Source: CAZYFH01 sp964646815 (lineage in GTDB: Bacteria; Acidobacteriota; Vicinamibacteria; Vicinamibacterales; UBA8438). Taken from it: a stretch of 64,000 nucleotides of DNA. A model generated the notes under the pieces. The model saw only the letters and a list, made by a program, of their open reading frames with translations. It did no database searches and was not told the DNA's origin. The position numbers and the translations under genes were made by a program. The stretch is from positions 27,985 through 91,984 of the forward strand of contig CAZYFH010000011.1 of assembly GCA_964646815.1 (NCBI GenBank), given 5' to 3'. Shown in pieces: positions 44,537 through 54,424 of the stretch. Numbering within the stretch: the first letter of the stretch is position 1; each line of letters starts with the position of its first letter.

Positions 44537-46218
44537 CGCGGCGTATGGCGGCGACGAGACGAGCGCGCCTGATAGTGGCCTTGGTCGCCGTCGGGTGCGG
44601 TGGCGCGCCGCAGGAGGCGCCATCGCCGGCGGACCCCGGCGTGGCGCCGGCCGAGATCGCCGACGGGATCAGCACCGAGACGCTGCTGGCCACGACCGAG
44701 ATGCTTGCCTCCGACGCATTCGAAGGACGCGCGCCTGGCTCGGCCGGCGAAGAGAAGACCCTCGCGTACCTGACGGAACAGTTCTCCGCGCTCGGCCTGG
44801 TTCCCGGCAACCCGGACGGCACGTGGGTGCAGCAGGTGCCGCTCGTCGGCATCACGCCGCTGCCCGGCGAGGGACTGGTCGTCTCGACAGCGGGCGAGAC
44901 GCGCACGCTCGAGCCGGGCGCGGACTATGTCGCGGCGACAAAGCACGTGGTCGACGAAGTTGCGGTGACCGACGCCGAGTTCGTCTTCGTCGGCTACGGC
45001 GCGGTCGCGCCAGAATACGATTGGAACGACTTTGGCGAGACAGACGTCTCCGGCAAGATCCTCCTCTTCCTGGTCAACGACCCGCCGCTTGACGACGTGT
45101 TCGGTGGTTCGGCGATGACCTACTATGGGCGCTGGACCTACAAGCACGAGATCGCCGCCGAAATGGGGGCGGCCGGATCACTCGTCATCCATGAGGACGG
45201 ACCAGCCGGATACCCCTGGGAAGTGGTCGGCAGCGCGCCCTACGGTGAGTCGTTCGACCTCGTCGCCTCGGATGACAACCTGAGCCGAGCCACAATAGAA
45301 GGCTGGGTCAAGCGAGCGACTGCTGAGACGCTGTTCGGGATGGCCGGCCTCGACTTCGAAGTGGCGAAGCGGCAGGCCGCCGACCGCGCATTTGAGCCGA
45401 TCGCGCTCGGCGTGACCGGGACGACGCGCATCCGGAACGACCTGCGCCGCATCGACTCGCAGAATTTTCTCGCGAAGATCGAGGGGAGCGCCGCGCCCGA
45501 TGAGGTCGTCATCTATGTCGCCCACTGGGACCACCTCGGGCGAGACGAGAGCCTCGACGGCGATCAGATCTTCAACGGCGCAGCCGACAACGCCACCGGC
45601 ACCGCAGGCCTGATCGAGTTGGCGCGTGCGTTCGCAACAGCGCCGGAGCCGCCGCGGCGCTCGGTCGTGTACCTCGCCGTCACGGCCGAAGAGCAGGGAC
45701 TCCTTGGCTCGAAGCACTACGGCGAGAACCCGTTGTACCCAGCCGCGCAGACGGTCGCCGCCTTGAACATGGACGTCCTTAACCAGTGGGGGCGCACCCG
45801 GGATCTCACCGTCGTCGGGATCGGGCAGTCGGCGCTCGACGAGGTCGCGTCCAAGGTCGCGGACCAACTGGGCCGTATCCTGGCGCCGGATCCGGAGCCC
45901 GAGAAGGGTTTCTACTATCGGTCCGACCACTTCTCGTTCGCCAAGGTCGGCATTCCAGCGTTCTACGCCGACCCCGGCGTCGACTACCTGGACAAGCCGC
46001 CCGGGTACGGCCTCAAGAAGCGCGAGGAATACACCGTCAACGACTACCACAAGGTGTCGGACGAGGTGAAGCCGGACTGGGACCTGTCCGGGGCGCTCGA
46101 GGACCTGACCTTCATGTACCAGATGGGCGCTCGGCTGGCCGGTGGCAACGATTGGCCAGAGTGGAGCGAGACCAGCGAGTTTCGCGCGGTGCGGGACGCG
46201 CAGCGCCCAGCCGAGTAG
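44533..46218 (+). CDS. M28-family zinc aminopeptidase, lipoprotein
   Basis: 561 residues. A short signal ends in VAVGC, a weak lipobox. A PA domain (about 85-250) is inserted before the catalytic domain. Two-zinc M28 ligands are visible as HWDHLG, GAADNATGTAGLIELA, AVTAEEQGLLGS with the catalytic Glu, NMDVL and YRSDHFSFA. Start GTG 44533 overlaps the prolyl oligopeptidase stop (GTGA); GTG 44518 is also in frame. Together the two would degrade peptides outside the inner membrane. Confidence 0.92.
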   Translation: MTRRMAATRRARLIVALVAVGCGGAPQEAPSPADPGVAPAEIADGISTETLLATTEMLASDAFEGRAPGSAGEEKTLAYLTEQFSALGLVPGNPDGTWVQQVPLVGITPLPGEGLVVSTAGETRTLEPGADYVAATKHVVDEVAVTDAEFVFVGYGAVAPEYDWNDFGETDVSGKILLFLVNDPPLDDVFGGSAMTYYGRWTYKHEIAAEMGAAGSLVIHEDGPAGYPWEVVGSAPYGESFDLVASDDNLSRATIEGWVKRATAETLFGMAGLDFEVAKRQAADRAFEPIALGVTGTTRIRNDLRRIDSQNFLAKIEGSAAPDEVVIYVAHWDHLGRDESLDGDQIFNGAADNATGTAGLIELARAFATAPEPPRRSVVYLAVTAEEQGLLGSKHYGENPLYPAAQTVAALNMDVLNQWGRTRDLTVVGIGQSALDEVASKVADQLGRILAPDPEPEKGFYYRSDHFSFAKVGIPAFYADPGVDYLDKPPGYGLKKREEYTVNDYHKVSDEVKPDWDLSGALEDLTFMYQMGARLAGGNDWPEWSETSEFRAVRDAQRPAE

Positions 46219-46236
46219 CCAATCGCTCGTGCCGGT

Positions 46237-47478
46237 CTAACCTCCGGCCCCTCCCCGCAGCGCCTGGATGCGGCGCAGCGTCGGCGGGTGGGAGTGATGC
46301 AGAAAGACGTCGAACGGGTGCGGCGTCAGATTCGACAGGCTGTCCGCTGACAGCTTCTTGAGGGCGCTGATCAGCGGCTCGCCGTCGCCGGTCGTGCGGG
46401 CCGCGAACGCGTCGGCCTCGAACTCGTTCTTCCGGGAGACGACGTTGACGAGCACCGAGAGGACCAGCTCGACTGGGGCGAAGAGCAGGCCGAAGAACAC
46501 GAGCCCGGCATAGACCGACGGCTCGGTCATGTAGAACGCCTCGAACAGCCCGTCCCGATGCAGGAACAGCGAGAGCACCCAGAGCATCGCGCCCAAATGG
46601 GCTTCCGCGAGCATCGTCGCCTTCAACACGTGTTGTCTCTTGTAGTGCCCGACCTCGTGGGCGACGACCGCGACCAGTTCCGCGACGCTGTAGTGCTCCA
46701 CGAGCGTATCGAACAGGCCGATCCGCTTGTGCCGGCCAAACCCGGTGAAGAAGGCATTAGCCTTGGACGACCGTCGCGAGCCGTCGACAACGAAGACACC
46801 CTGGAGCGGAAACCGCACGGACTCGGCGTACCGGAGGATCGCCCTATGCAGCTCGCCGCCGTCGAGCGGCGTGAAGGTGTTGAAGAGCGGCATGATCCAG
46901 GTCGGCGCCACGAACTGCACGACGAGCATCGCGGTTGACGCCACGAGCCAACACCAGAGCCAGGCCAGCGGCCCGGCCCACTCGAAGAAGACGAGCACGA
47001 CGGTAAGTAGCGCACCGCCGAGCACCAGCGCGAGCAGAAGCCCCTTGAGGACATCGGCCACGAACGTCGCGGGCGTCGTCCGGTTGAACCCATACCGCTC
47101 CTCGATGATGAACGTCGCGTAGATTCGAAACGGAAGCCCCAAGACCAATGAGGCTATCCCGAGCCCTCCGATGTAGATCAGCCCAGTGACGATCGACCCA
47201 AATCCCAGGCCGCGCACGAGCTGATCGAACCACTCGAATCCGCCCGCCTGCCACCACACAAGGAGCGCCGCCAGCTCCAGCGTGCCCCGGAGCAGCCCGA
47301 AGCGGGTGCGGACGCGGGTGTAGTCCTGCGACCGCGCGTAGCGGTCGCGATCGAAGACTCCCGCGAACTCGGCCGGCAACGTCGGGCTGAGCCCCCGTAG
47401 GCTCAGCGCCGCCGATACCGCCCCGAGCACGTACTCGCCGACGAGGGCCACCAGGACGACCACCGCGTAGGGGTTCAT
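46237..47478 (-). CDS. M48-family membrane metallopeptidase (Ste24/CAAX protease-like)
   Basis: 413 residues. Several membrane helices surround a zinc peptidase domain with HEVGH at 274-278, and a downstream RKNEFEADAFA supplies the third ligand Glu. IEERYGFNRTTPATFVAD and KANAFFTGFGRHKRIGLFDTL are typical of the Ste24/HtpX-like M48A group. Likely an inner-membrane protease for quality control. ATG 47478 (MNPYAVVVLV) fits the family; an upstream extension is hydrophilic and unlike it. Divergent from the aldehyde dehydrogenase, with 68 bp between starts. Confidence 0.92.
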   Translation of the reverse strand: MNPYAVVVLVALVGEYVLGAVSAALSLRGLSPTLPAEFAGVFDRDRYARSQDYTRVRTRFGLLRGTLELAALLVWWQAGGFEWFDQLVRGLGFGSIVTGLIYIGGLGIASLVLGLPFRIYATFIIEERYGFNRTTPATFVADVLKGLLLALVLGGALLTVVLVFFEWAGPLAWLWCWLVASTAMLVVQFVAPTWIMPLFNTFTPLDGGELHRAILRYAESVRFPLQGVFVVDGSRRSSKANAFFTGFGRHKRIGLFDTLVEHYSVAELVAVVAHEVGHYKRQHVLKATMLAEAHLGAMLWVLSLFLHRDGLFEAFYMTEPSVYAGLVFFGLLFAPVELVLSVLVNVVSRKNEFEADAFAARTTGDGEPLISALKKLSADSLSNLTPHPFDVFLHHSHPPTLRRIQALRGGAGG

Positions 47479-47546
47479 GGCTCCGAATCGTCTCCCTGAC
47501 GATCTTTTATACTCTGATCCCTCACGCGGGCAATTGGGAGCCACAG

Positions 47547-48968
47547 ATGTCTACAGCTCTGGATACCCACTCGATGACGATTGGCGGCGCGGCAGTGCCG
47601 GCCGAAGGGTCGTTCGGCGTCATCAACCCGTCCACCGGCGAGGTGTTCGACCAGGCACCCGAGTGCACGCGGCCCCAGCTCGATGCAGCCATGGCCGCCG
47701 CCGCCGAGGCGCACGGCCCGTGGCGCAGCCCTGACGCCGACGGCCGCCGGCGCGAGGTGTTGAATGCTTGCGCGGGCGCCGTGCGGGCGCATATCGGTGA
47801 GCTGGCGCCGTTGCTGACCCGCGAGCAAGGGAAGCCGCTGGCCAAGGCCGAGGCGGAGCTCAAAGGCGCCGCCAAATGGTTCGAATACACCGCCACGCTC
47901 GAGATTCCGGTTGAGGTGGCGCTGGATAACGATCGCGTCCGCGTCGAGGTCCGCCGCCGGCCGCACGGCGTGGTGGCTGCCATCACGCCGTGGAACTATC
48001 CGGTCTCGCTGGCGGTGTGGAAGATCGCGCCAGCATTGCGTGCCGGCAATACAATGGTACTGAAACCGTCACCCTTCACGCCGCTCGCGACCCTGAAACT
48101 CGGTGAGATTCTCCGCGCGGTTGTGCCGCCCGGCGTGCTCAACGTCGTGTCTGGCAGCGACGATCTCGGCGTCTGGATGACGACACACCCCGCGGTCCGA
48201 AAGATCTCCTTTACCGGGTCGGTGGCGACCGGAAAGCTTGTCGCGGCGGCCGCTGCGTCCGATCTCAAGCGGGTCACGCTCGAGCTCGGCGGTAATGATC
48301 CGGCGGTCGTGCTTCCCGACGTGGACCCCGCCGCGGTGGCCAAGAAGCTGTTCTGGGGCGCCTTCGAGAACTGCGGCCAGGTGTGCAGCGCGATCAAGCG
48401 AGTCTACGTGCATGCGGATCAGTACGCTGCCTTCCTCGAGCATCTCGGTGCCGCGGCAACCAAGGCGCGGGTCGGTGACGGGTTCGATGACGCGAGCCAG
48501 ATCGGTCCGCTCAACAACGCCCCGCAGCTCGAGCGGGTGACGGAGCTGGTGGACGACGCGAAGCGCAACGGCGCCCGCATCGTCGCCGGCGGCCAGCGGG
48601 TCGGCGACCGCGGGTACTTCTTCGCGCCGACGATCGTCGGTGACGTTGGGGACGGCACGCGGCTCGTCGACGAGGAGCAGTTCGGTCCGGTGCTCCCGAT
48701 CATTCCGTACACGGACCTGGACGACGCCGTCGCGCGGGCCAACGCGACACATTTCGGCCTGAGCGGGTCCGTCTGGTCGTCGGACGTCCCGCACGCGACC
48801 GAGATGGCCCGCGGGCTCGAATGTGGGACTGCCTGGGTCAACCAGCATCTCAATGTGTTGCCACACGCGCCGTTCGGAGGCGCGAAGTGGTCGGGAATTG
48901 GCGTCGAGAACGGGCCGTGGGGACTGCTGGGTTTCACCGAGCTGCAGACGGTCAACGTCGCGAAGTGA
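47547..48968 (+). CDS. NAD(P)-dependent aldehyde dehydrogenase
   Basis: 473 residues. Catalytic Cys280 (ENCGQVCSAIKRV), general base Glu246 (TLELGGNDP) and oxyanion Asn150 (ITPWNYP) are all present, with the cofactor loop SFTGSVATGK near 221-230. Oxidises an aldehyde to the acid in the cytoplasm; the substrate is not evident from sequence. The 3' end abuts a SpoU methyltransferase gene. Confidence 0.94.
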   Translation: MSTALDTHSMTIGGAAVPAEGSFGVINPSTGEVFDQAPECTRPQLDAAMAAAAEAHGPWRSPDADGRRREVLNACAGAVRAHIGELAPLLTREQGKPLAKAEAELKGAAKWFEYTATLEIPVEVALDNDRVRVEVRRRPHGVVAAITPWNYPVSLAVWKIAPALRAGNTMVLKPSPFTPLATLKLGEILRAVVPPGVLNVVSGSDDLGVWMTTHPAVRKISFTGSVATGKLVAAAAASDLKRVTLELGGNDPAVVLPDVDPAAVAKKLFWGAFENCGQVCSAIKRVYVHADQYAAFLEHLGAAATKARVGDGFDDASQIGPLNNAPQLERVTELVDDAKRNGARIVAGGQRVGDRGYFFAPTIVGDVGDGTRLVDEEQFGPVLPIIPYTDLDDAVARANATHFGLSGSVWSSDVPHATEMARGLECGTAWVNQHLNVLPHAPFGGAKWSGIGVENGPWGLLGFTELQTVNVAK

Positions 48969-49003
48969 GGGTCGGAGGCCGCGGCGCAAGACCGGAGGGC
49001 CGA

Positions 49004-49555
49004 GTGGACCGAGTGCCGTTTGTCGCGACGGCGCTGGCGGCCGCCTATGAGGGACTCGGCACGCTCCCGGTCCAGGTCCTCCTGCACGACGTCCGCAGCC
49101 TCTACAACGTCGGCGCGTTCTTCCGGACGGTTGACGCGGTCGGGGCCGACCGACTCCTGCTCGGCGGCATCACTGGACAGCCGCCGCATCGGGAGATCGC
49201 GAAGACGGCGCTCGGCTCCGAGGAGCACGTGCTGTGGCAGCGGTGCGACGACACCCTCGCGGCCGTCGAGACGGCGCGGGCCGCCGGCCGCGAGATTGCT
49301 GCGGTCGAAACGAGCCTGCATTCGGTTGACGTGTTCGACTGGCAGCCGCGATTCCCGGTCTGCGTGATCTTCGGTCACGAGGTCGACGGGCTCGAGGGCC
49401 CGATCCTCGACCGCTGCGACACCCACGTGCGGGTGCCGATGCGTGGGATCAAGCACTCGCTAAACGTCGCGACGGCCGGCGGCGTTGTCTTGTATGAACT
49501 GCTGAGGAAATTCCGGGAGGCCCACACCGGACCACCAGCACGGGGTACCAGTTAG
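49004..49555 (+). CDS. SpoU/TrmH-family RNA methyltransferase
   Basis: A 183-residue SPOUT-fold enzyme predicted to methylate a ribose 2'-OH in tRNA or rRNA with SAM. Motif 1 VRSLYNVGAFFRTVDAVGAD, motif 2 VIFGHEVDGLE and motif 3 MRGIKHSLNVATAGGVVLYEL make the trefoil-knot SAM site. It lacks the N-terminal L30e-like RNA-binding extension. GTG 49004 with GGAGGG just upstream is chosen; an in-frame GTG at 48965 overlapping the previous stop would add an Arg/Gly-rich stretch. Confidence 0.92.
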   Translation: MDRVPFVATALAAAYEGLGTLPVQVLLHDVRSLYNVGAFFRTVDAVGADRLLLGGITGQPPHREIAKTALGSEEHVLWQRCDDTLAAVETARAAGREIAAVETSLHSVDVFDWQPRFPVCVIFGHEVDGLEGPILDRCDTHVRVPMRGIKHSLNVATAGGVVLYELLRKFREAHTGPPARGTS

Positions 49556-49663
49556 GCCGTTATGCGACACGAAACGAGAATGGTCGTACTCGGGGTGGAC
49601 CGTCGGCAAACGGCCACGGCGCGCGGGGTTCGAGGCGAAGCCTCGTCTTGGTAGGATCACCCG

Positions 49664-51304
49664 ATGGCCAACTTTCACTACCAGCCACTTTTCGAGCTCG
49701 GCCCGGACGACACGCGGTATCGGAAGCTTACGTCGGACGGGGTGTCTACTGCGACGGTGGATGGCCGGGCGATGCTCAAGATTGCGCCCGAAGTACTCCG
49801 GGAGTTGGCGCGGGTGGCGTTTGACGACATCGCACACCTCCTCCGGCCCGGCCACCTCGCCCAGCTCCGCGGGATTCTCGACGACCCGGACGCCTCGCAG
49901 AACGATAAGTTCGTGGCGCTGGAGCTGCTGCGCAACGCCAACATCGCTTCGGGTCGCGTTCTTCCCGGCTGCCAGGACACCGGCACGGCCATCGTGATGG
50001 GCCACAAGGGCGAGGCCGTGCTGACCTTCGGTGATGACGCCGTGCCGCTGTCACAGGGGATCTTCGACGCCTACGACCAGCGCAACCTCCGGTACTCCCA
50101 GATGGCGCCGCTTGACATGTACACGGAGCGAAATACTGGATCCAACCTACCGGCGCAGATCGAGATTTACGCCGAGCCCGGCGACGAGTACGAGCTGCTG
50201 TTCATCGCCAAGGGCGGCGGGTCGGCCAACAAGAGCTTCCTGTATCAGGAAACGAAAGCGCTGCTGAACCCGACCTCGCTGGCGACCTTTATCGAGGCGC
50301 AGCTCAAGACGATTGGCACATCGGCCTGCCCGCCGTATCACCTCGCGCTCGTCATCGGCGGCACCTCGGCTGAGTTCACGCTGAAGACGATGAAGCTGGC
50401 GAGCACGAAGTATCTTGACCGGCTGCCGACGAGCGGCAACGAGCATGGACGGGCGTTTCGCGACCTCGACATGGAACGGCAGGTGTTCGAGATCGCGCAG
50501 CAGATCGGCATCGGCGCGCAGTTCGGGGGCAAGTACTTCGCGCACGACGTCAGGGTCATCCGGTTGCCGCGGCACGGGGCGTCGTGCCCGGTTGGGCTCG
50601 GCGTCTCATGCTCGGCCGACCGCCAGGCACTGGCGAAGATCACGCGCGACGGCGTGTTTCTCGAGCAGCTCGAGGAGAACCCGGCACAGTACCTCCCGGA
50701 TGTCACCGACGACGAGCTGCCGAGTGATGTGGTGCGGGTCGATCTCTGCCGGCCGATGCCGAAGATCCTCGCCGAACTGGCCCAGTATCCGATCGCGACG
50801 CGACTGTCACTAACCGGGCCGATGGTCGTGGCGCGCGACATTGCGCACGCCAAGCTCAAGGAGCGGCTCGATGCGGGTGAGGGTCTGCCCCAGTACCTCA
50901 AGGACCACATGGTCTATTACGCCGGTCCCGCCAAGAAGCCGGAAGGGCGGCCATCCGGTTCGTTCGGGCCGACGACTGCCGGTCGGATGGACTCCTATGT
51001 CGATCTGTTTCAGTCCCACGGCGCCAGCATGGTCATGCTCGCGAAGGGAAATCGCTCCCGCGCGGTGGCGGAGGCGTGCGGGCGCCACGGGGGCTTCTAT
51101 CTCGGCTCGATCGGCGGTCCGGCGGCGCGCCTGGCCGACCACAGTATCCGCAAGGTCGACGTGTTGGAGTATCCGGAGCTGGGAATGGAGGCGGTCTGGA
51201 AGATCGAGGTTGAGGATTTTCCGGCTTTCATCGTGATCGACCACCAGGGGAACGACTTTTATGCGCGGCTAATGGAGGCCAAGCCGGCGACGTTGATCCG
51301 ATGA
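49664..51304 (+). CDS. Class I fumarate hydratase ([4Fe-4S])
   Basis: A 546-residue TCA-cycle enzyme interconverting fumarate and malate. The three cluster cysteines of E. coli FumA correspond by spacing to C103 (PGCQDTGTA), C222 (TSACPPYH) and C316 (GVSCSADR). Both alpha (N-terminal) and beta (C-terminal, from about 370) regions are fused, as in FumA/FumB. Its need for an Fe-S cluster links it to the SUF operon in the same window. It is probably transcribed alone. Confidence 0.95.
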   Translation: MANFHYQPLFELGPDDTRYRKLTSDGVSTATVDGRAMLKIAPEVLRELARVAFDDIAHLLRPGHLAQLRGILDDPDASQNDKFVALELLRNANIASGRVLPGCQDTGTAIVMGHKGEAVLTFGDDAVPLSQGIFDAYDQRNLRYSQMAPLDMYTERNTGSNLPAQIEIYAEPGDEYELLFIAKGGGSANKSFLYQETKALLNPTSLATFIEAQLKTIGTSACPPYHLALVIGGTSAEFTLKTMKLASTKYLDRLPTSGNEHGRAFRDLDMERQVFEIAQQIGIGAQFGGKYFAHDVRVIRLPRHGASCPVGLGVSCSADRQALAKITRDGVFLEQLEENPAQYLPDVTDDELPSDVVRVDLCRPMPKILAELAQYPIATRLSLTGPMVVARDIAHAKLKERLDAGEGLPQYLKDHMVYYAGPAKKPEGRPSGSFGPTTAGRMDSYVDLFQSHGASMVMLAKGNRSRAVAEACGRHGGFYLGSIGGPAARLADHSIRKVDVLEYPELGMEAVWKIEVEDFPAFIVIDHQGNDFYARLMEAKPATLIR

Positions 51305-51361
51305 GCGCGTTCGATCCATGCTGATGGGTCGGCTACGCCGACTAACACTTAAGGGGGAGTC

Positions 51362-51988
51362 ATGCGAAAACTACTGTTCGCGGTGGCCGTGGCGGCGTTG
51401 GTGGTTCCACTCGTCGGCGACGCTCAGACCGGCGGCAACGAGGCTGCCGGCTGGGAGACCAGGCTCGATAACGGCACGGACGTCGATAGCGTGCTTCATT
51501 TCAGAACGATGGGAGGCGGCGTGCACGCAACGACGGCCGGGCGCGGCGGCGCCATCTTCTGGCAGCCAAACAGCATGGCGAAGGGGGACTTCACCATCAG
51601 CGCGAACTTCATTCAAACCGAGCCGTCGGGTCATCCGAACGCCTACGGGATCTTCTGGGGCGGTTCCGACCTGGATGGCCCCAACCAGCAGTACTCGTAC
51701 TTCGTGATCCGTCAAGGCGGCATGTGCTCGATCATAAAGCGGATGGGCAGCGAGACGACGAGAGTCGTCGACTGGACCGCCGTGCCTGCGATCAACGACC
51801 TTGATGGCGACGGACGGTCGACGAACAAGCTGGCGGTCGAAGTCGGGAGCTCGCAGGTGCGCTTCCTGGTGAACGACACCGAGGTGGCGAGCCTCCCGAA
51901 GACCGACCTCGATACCGACGGGATCACCGGGCTGAGGGTCACCCACTTACTAGATGTGCACATCGGCGACCTCATGCTCGGGATGTAG
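51362..51988 (+). CDS. Secreted jelly-roll-like protein, unknown function
   Basis: 208 residues with a signal peptide (LLFAVAVAALVVPLVGDAQ) and a beta-sandwich-like mature part: FRTMGGGVHATT, GDFTISANFIQTE, YGIFWGGSDL, YSYFVIRQGGM, NKLAVEVGSSQVRFLVND. This pattern resembles LamG/DUF1080-type concanavalin folds. AAGGGGGAG lies 3 nt before the ATG, a strong ribosome binding site. No catalytic motif is visible; carbohydrate binding is possible but unproven. Confidence 0.8.
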   Translation: MRKLLFAVAVAALVVPLVGDAQTGGNEAAGWETRLDNGTDVDSVLHFRTMGGGVHATTAGRGGAIFWQPNSMAKGDFTISANFIQTEPSGHPNAYGIFWGGSDLDGPNQQYSYFVIRQGGMCSIIKRMGSETTRVVDWTAVPAINDLDGDGRSTNKLAVEVGSSQVRFLVNDTEVASLPKTDLDTDGITGLRVTHLLDVHIGDLMLGM

Positions 51989-52003
51989 CGTTAACTGGCC
52001 GGG

Positions 52004-52019
52004 GCTTCGCCCCGAACCC
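52004..52019. repeat. Dispersed intergenic repeat, copy B (hairpin)
   Basis: Identical over 16 nt to the element at 10831. With the preceding CGGG it forms the stem CGGGGC-TTC-GCCCCG at 52000-52014, possibly a terminator-like or REP-like hairpin. No T-tract follows. Confidence 0.55.
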
Positions 52020-52108
52020 GCATGGGCGCTTGGCGGGGACCCCCAGGGCCCCGCTCAGCGTCCGTGGGGCGCGCGGTGCGCGCCTTGTTCACCTATCGGA
52101 GGGAGTGC

Positions 52109-52732
52109 ATGCGCGTGATGAAGATCTGTGGCGCCGTGGCGGCCATCTCGTTGCTGGCCAGTGTGGTCGAGGCGCAGAACCGGCCACTCAGCACCCGCGG
52201 CCACACCGCGACACAGCTGGGCGGTAGTTTCAACGCCGATGGGCAGTACGAGGGCGGGACTTGGATCGACATCCACTATGGTCGTCCGATTCTTCGCGGT
52301 CGCCAGGGCATCTTCGCGTCAGGTGACGAGTACGGCAACGGGCTCCTCGCGGGCGCTCCGATCTGGCGCGTCGGCGCCGACCAGACGACGACGTTCACGA
52401 CCGAAGCCGACCTGATGGTCGGAGGGCAGCGGCTCGCTGCGGGCGAATACACCATGTTCGCCGACCTGTCTAGTCCGACGACGTGGGAGCTGATCTTCGC
52501 CACCTGGGGCGTCAAGCAGGATTTCCGCGAAGACAACCCCAACGCGCTCTGGGGCGCCTACGGGTACACAGTCGACAAGGACGTGATGCGGACGTCGATG
52601 TCGGTTGGGACGACCGAGTTCTCGGCGGACCAGCTCATCATCGGGTTCAACAATGTGACTGCGCAAGGCGGCACGATGTACTTCCTGTGGGACAACCAAC
52701 TCGCATCGGTGCCGGTCGAGCTGGCGTATTAG
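52109..52732 (+). CDS. DUF2911-domain secreted protein
   Basis: 207 residues. A signal peptide (VMKICGAVAAISLLASVVEAQ) precedes the DUF2911 domain with WIDIHYGRPILRGRQGIF, APIWRVGADQTTTFTTEADL, LAAGEYTMFADLSSPTTWELIF and MYFLWDNQLASVPVE. DUF2911 proteins are common in Bacteroidetes and Acidobacteria; function unknown. ATG 52109 with GGAGGGAG upstream is chosen over a longer frame from 52022. It follows another secreted beta-rich protein by 120 bp. Confidence 0.9.
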   Translation: MRVMKICGAVAAISLLASVVEAQNRPLSTRGHTATQLGGSFNADGQYEGGTWIDIHYGRPILRGRQGIFASGDEYGNGLLAGAPIWRVGADQTTTFTTEADLMVGGQRLAAGEYTMFADLSSPTTWELIFATWGVKQDFREDNPNALWGAYGYTVDKDVMRTSMSVGTTEFSADQLIIGFNNVTAQGGTMYFLWDNQLASVPVELAY

Positions 52733-52863
52733 GAACGCAAGGGGAGGCTGGGGACCCACGTTCCGCCCCCACACTCCAGCCGCTCTCGCGTACGGCTCCC
52801 CGATCTCGAGCTCAAACCCCAGGTCGTTCACACCTGCCGCAATAATCCGCCGCCAGGCCCCTC

Positions 52864-54423
52864 GTGACGACACAGTCCCCGGCCGTCCCGTTCTCGCATC
52901 GCCAGATCCTCATTATCTTCACCGGGCTGATGACCGGCCTCTTCCTGGCCGCACTCGACCAGACGATCGTGGCGACGGCGCTCCCGACGATCGTAGGGGA
53001 GCTCGGCGGCCTCGACTACTACTCCTGGGTCGTGACCGCGTATCTGCTGAGCTCGACGGTGTGTACGCCCCTCTACGGGAAGCTAAGCGATATCTACGGC
53101 CGGCGACTGACATTTCAGACTGCCATTCTGATCTTCCTGCTGGGGTCGCTGCTTGCGGGCGTCGCGCAGGGGATGCTTCAGCTCATCCTCTTCCGCGGCG
53201 TGCAGGGCGTCGGCGCTGGCGGCTTAATGGCATTGACCTTTGCCGTCATCGGCGACATCGTCTCGCCACGACAGCGGGGACGCTACATCGGGTACCTCGC
53301 CGGCGTCTGGGCCTTCGCCAGCGTCATCGGGCCGCTGATTGGCGGCTTCATTGTCGACACGACGACTTGGCGGTGGGTCTTCCTGATCAACATCCCGGTT
53401 GGCGCCATCGCGCTCGCGGTCACCTCCAGCGTCCTGCGCCTGCCCGTGCCGAACCAGCGACACCGCATCGATGTCGAGGGAGCCGTCCTCTTGATCGGCG
53501 GCGTCAGCTGCGTCTTGCTCGCGCTGGTGTGGGGCGGCGCAGAGTATCCGTGGGCGTCGCCGGTCATCGTTGGCCTGGCCGGGACGGGTATGGCGCTGAC
53601 CGTCGGCTTCCTCGTCTGGGAGGGGCGTGCCACGGAGCCGTTGCTGCCACTACGCCTGTTCAAGAATCCGATCTTCTCGATCAGCTCGGCGCTCGGCTTT
53701 CTGATCGGGCTCGCGTTGTTCGGCGGCATCGTCTTCCTGCCGCTGTTCCTCCAGATCGTGACCGGCGTCTCCGCGACCAGCTCGGGGCTGTTGATCTTGC
53801 CACTCACCGCCGGCGTTGTGGTGGGGTCCGTCGGCTCGGGGCGCCTGACCACCGCTACCGGGCGCTACAAGGTGTTTCCGGTGGTCGGCTCGGCACTTGC
53901 GGTCGCCGGAATGTACATGCTGAGCCTGATGACGGCTCAGACGCCGCAATGGGCCAGTTCCATTTACATGGTGCTGCTCGGATTGGGCGTCGGGATGGTG
54001 ATGCAGGTCTCGCTGCTTGCGATTCAGAACGCGGCGGAATACCGCGATCTCGGCGTGGCGACGTCGTCGGCGCAGTTCTTCCGCTCGCTGGGAGGGTCAT
54101 TCGGCGTCGCGATCTTCGGCGCGATCATGAACGCGCGATTGCTGGAGGAACTACCTGCACGTATCCCCGCCGACGCGCTATCTGCCGTGAGCGGTGAGGT
54201 GACACAGCTTCTCAACAGCCCAGCGGCGATTCGGTCGCTCCCCCCGGCGGTTGCCAGCGGCATCGAAGCGTCGCTCGAGCTGGCCATTCAGGCGGTGTTC
54301 TTTTGGGCCGTGCCAGTCATGGTGGTCGCGTTCGTGCTGTCGTGGTATCTGCAGGAGATCCCGTTGCGCGACACCGTCGGCCCAGCGGTACTCGTCGACG
54401 GCGTCGAGGAATCAGGTCACTAA
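52864..54423 (+). CDS. MFS drug/solute exporter, DHA2 (14-TM) family
   Basis: 519 residues. Inner-membrane proton-driven exporter. The DHA2 motif D1 LDQTIVATALPTI lies in helix 1, motif A GKLSDIYGRR in loop 2-3, and motif C near GPLIGGFIVD. Length and hydrophobic segments fit 14 helices of the EmrB/QacA type. GTG start at 52864. It ends 1 bp before the start of an exported amidohydrolase, so the two form an operon; drug resistance is possible but the pairing hints at a metabolite. Confidence 0.93.
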   Translation: MTTQSPAVPFSHRQILIIFTGLMTGLFLAALDQTIVATALPTIVGELGGLDYYSWVVTAYLLSSTVCTPLYGKLSDIYGRRLTFQTAILIFLLGSLLAGVAQGMLQLILFRGVQGVGAGGLMALTFAVIGDIVSPRQRGRYIGYLAGVWAFASVIGPLIGGFIVDTTTWRWVFLINIPVGAIALAVTSSVLRLPVPNQRHRIDVEGAVLLIGGVSCVLLALVWGGAEYPWASPVIVGLAGTGMALTVGFLVWEGRATEPLLPLRLFKNPIFSISSALGFLIGLALFGGIVFLPLFLQIVTGVSATSSGLLILPLTAGVVVGSVGSGRLTTATGRYKVFPVVGSALAVAGMYMLSLMTAQTPQWASSIYMVLLGLGVGMVMQVSLLAIQNAAEYRDLGVATSSAQFFRSLGGSFGVAIFGAIMNARLLEELPARIPADALSAVSGEVTQLLNSPAAIRSLPPAVASGIEASLELAIQAVFFWAVPVMVVAFVLSWYLQEIPLRDTVGPAVLVDGVEESGH

Positions 54424-54424
54424 G

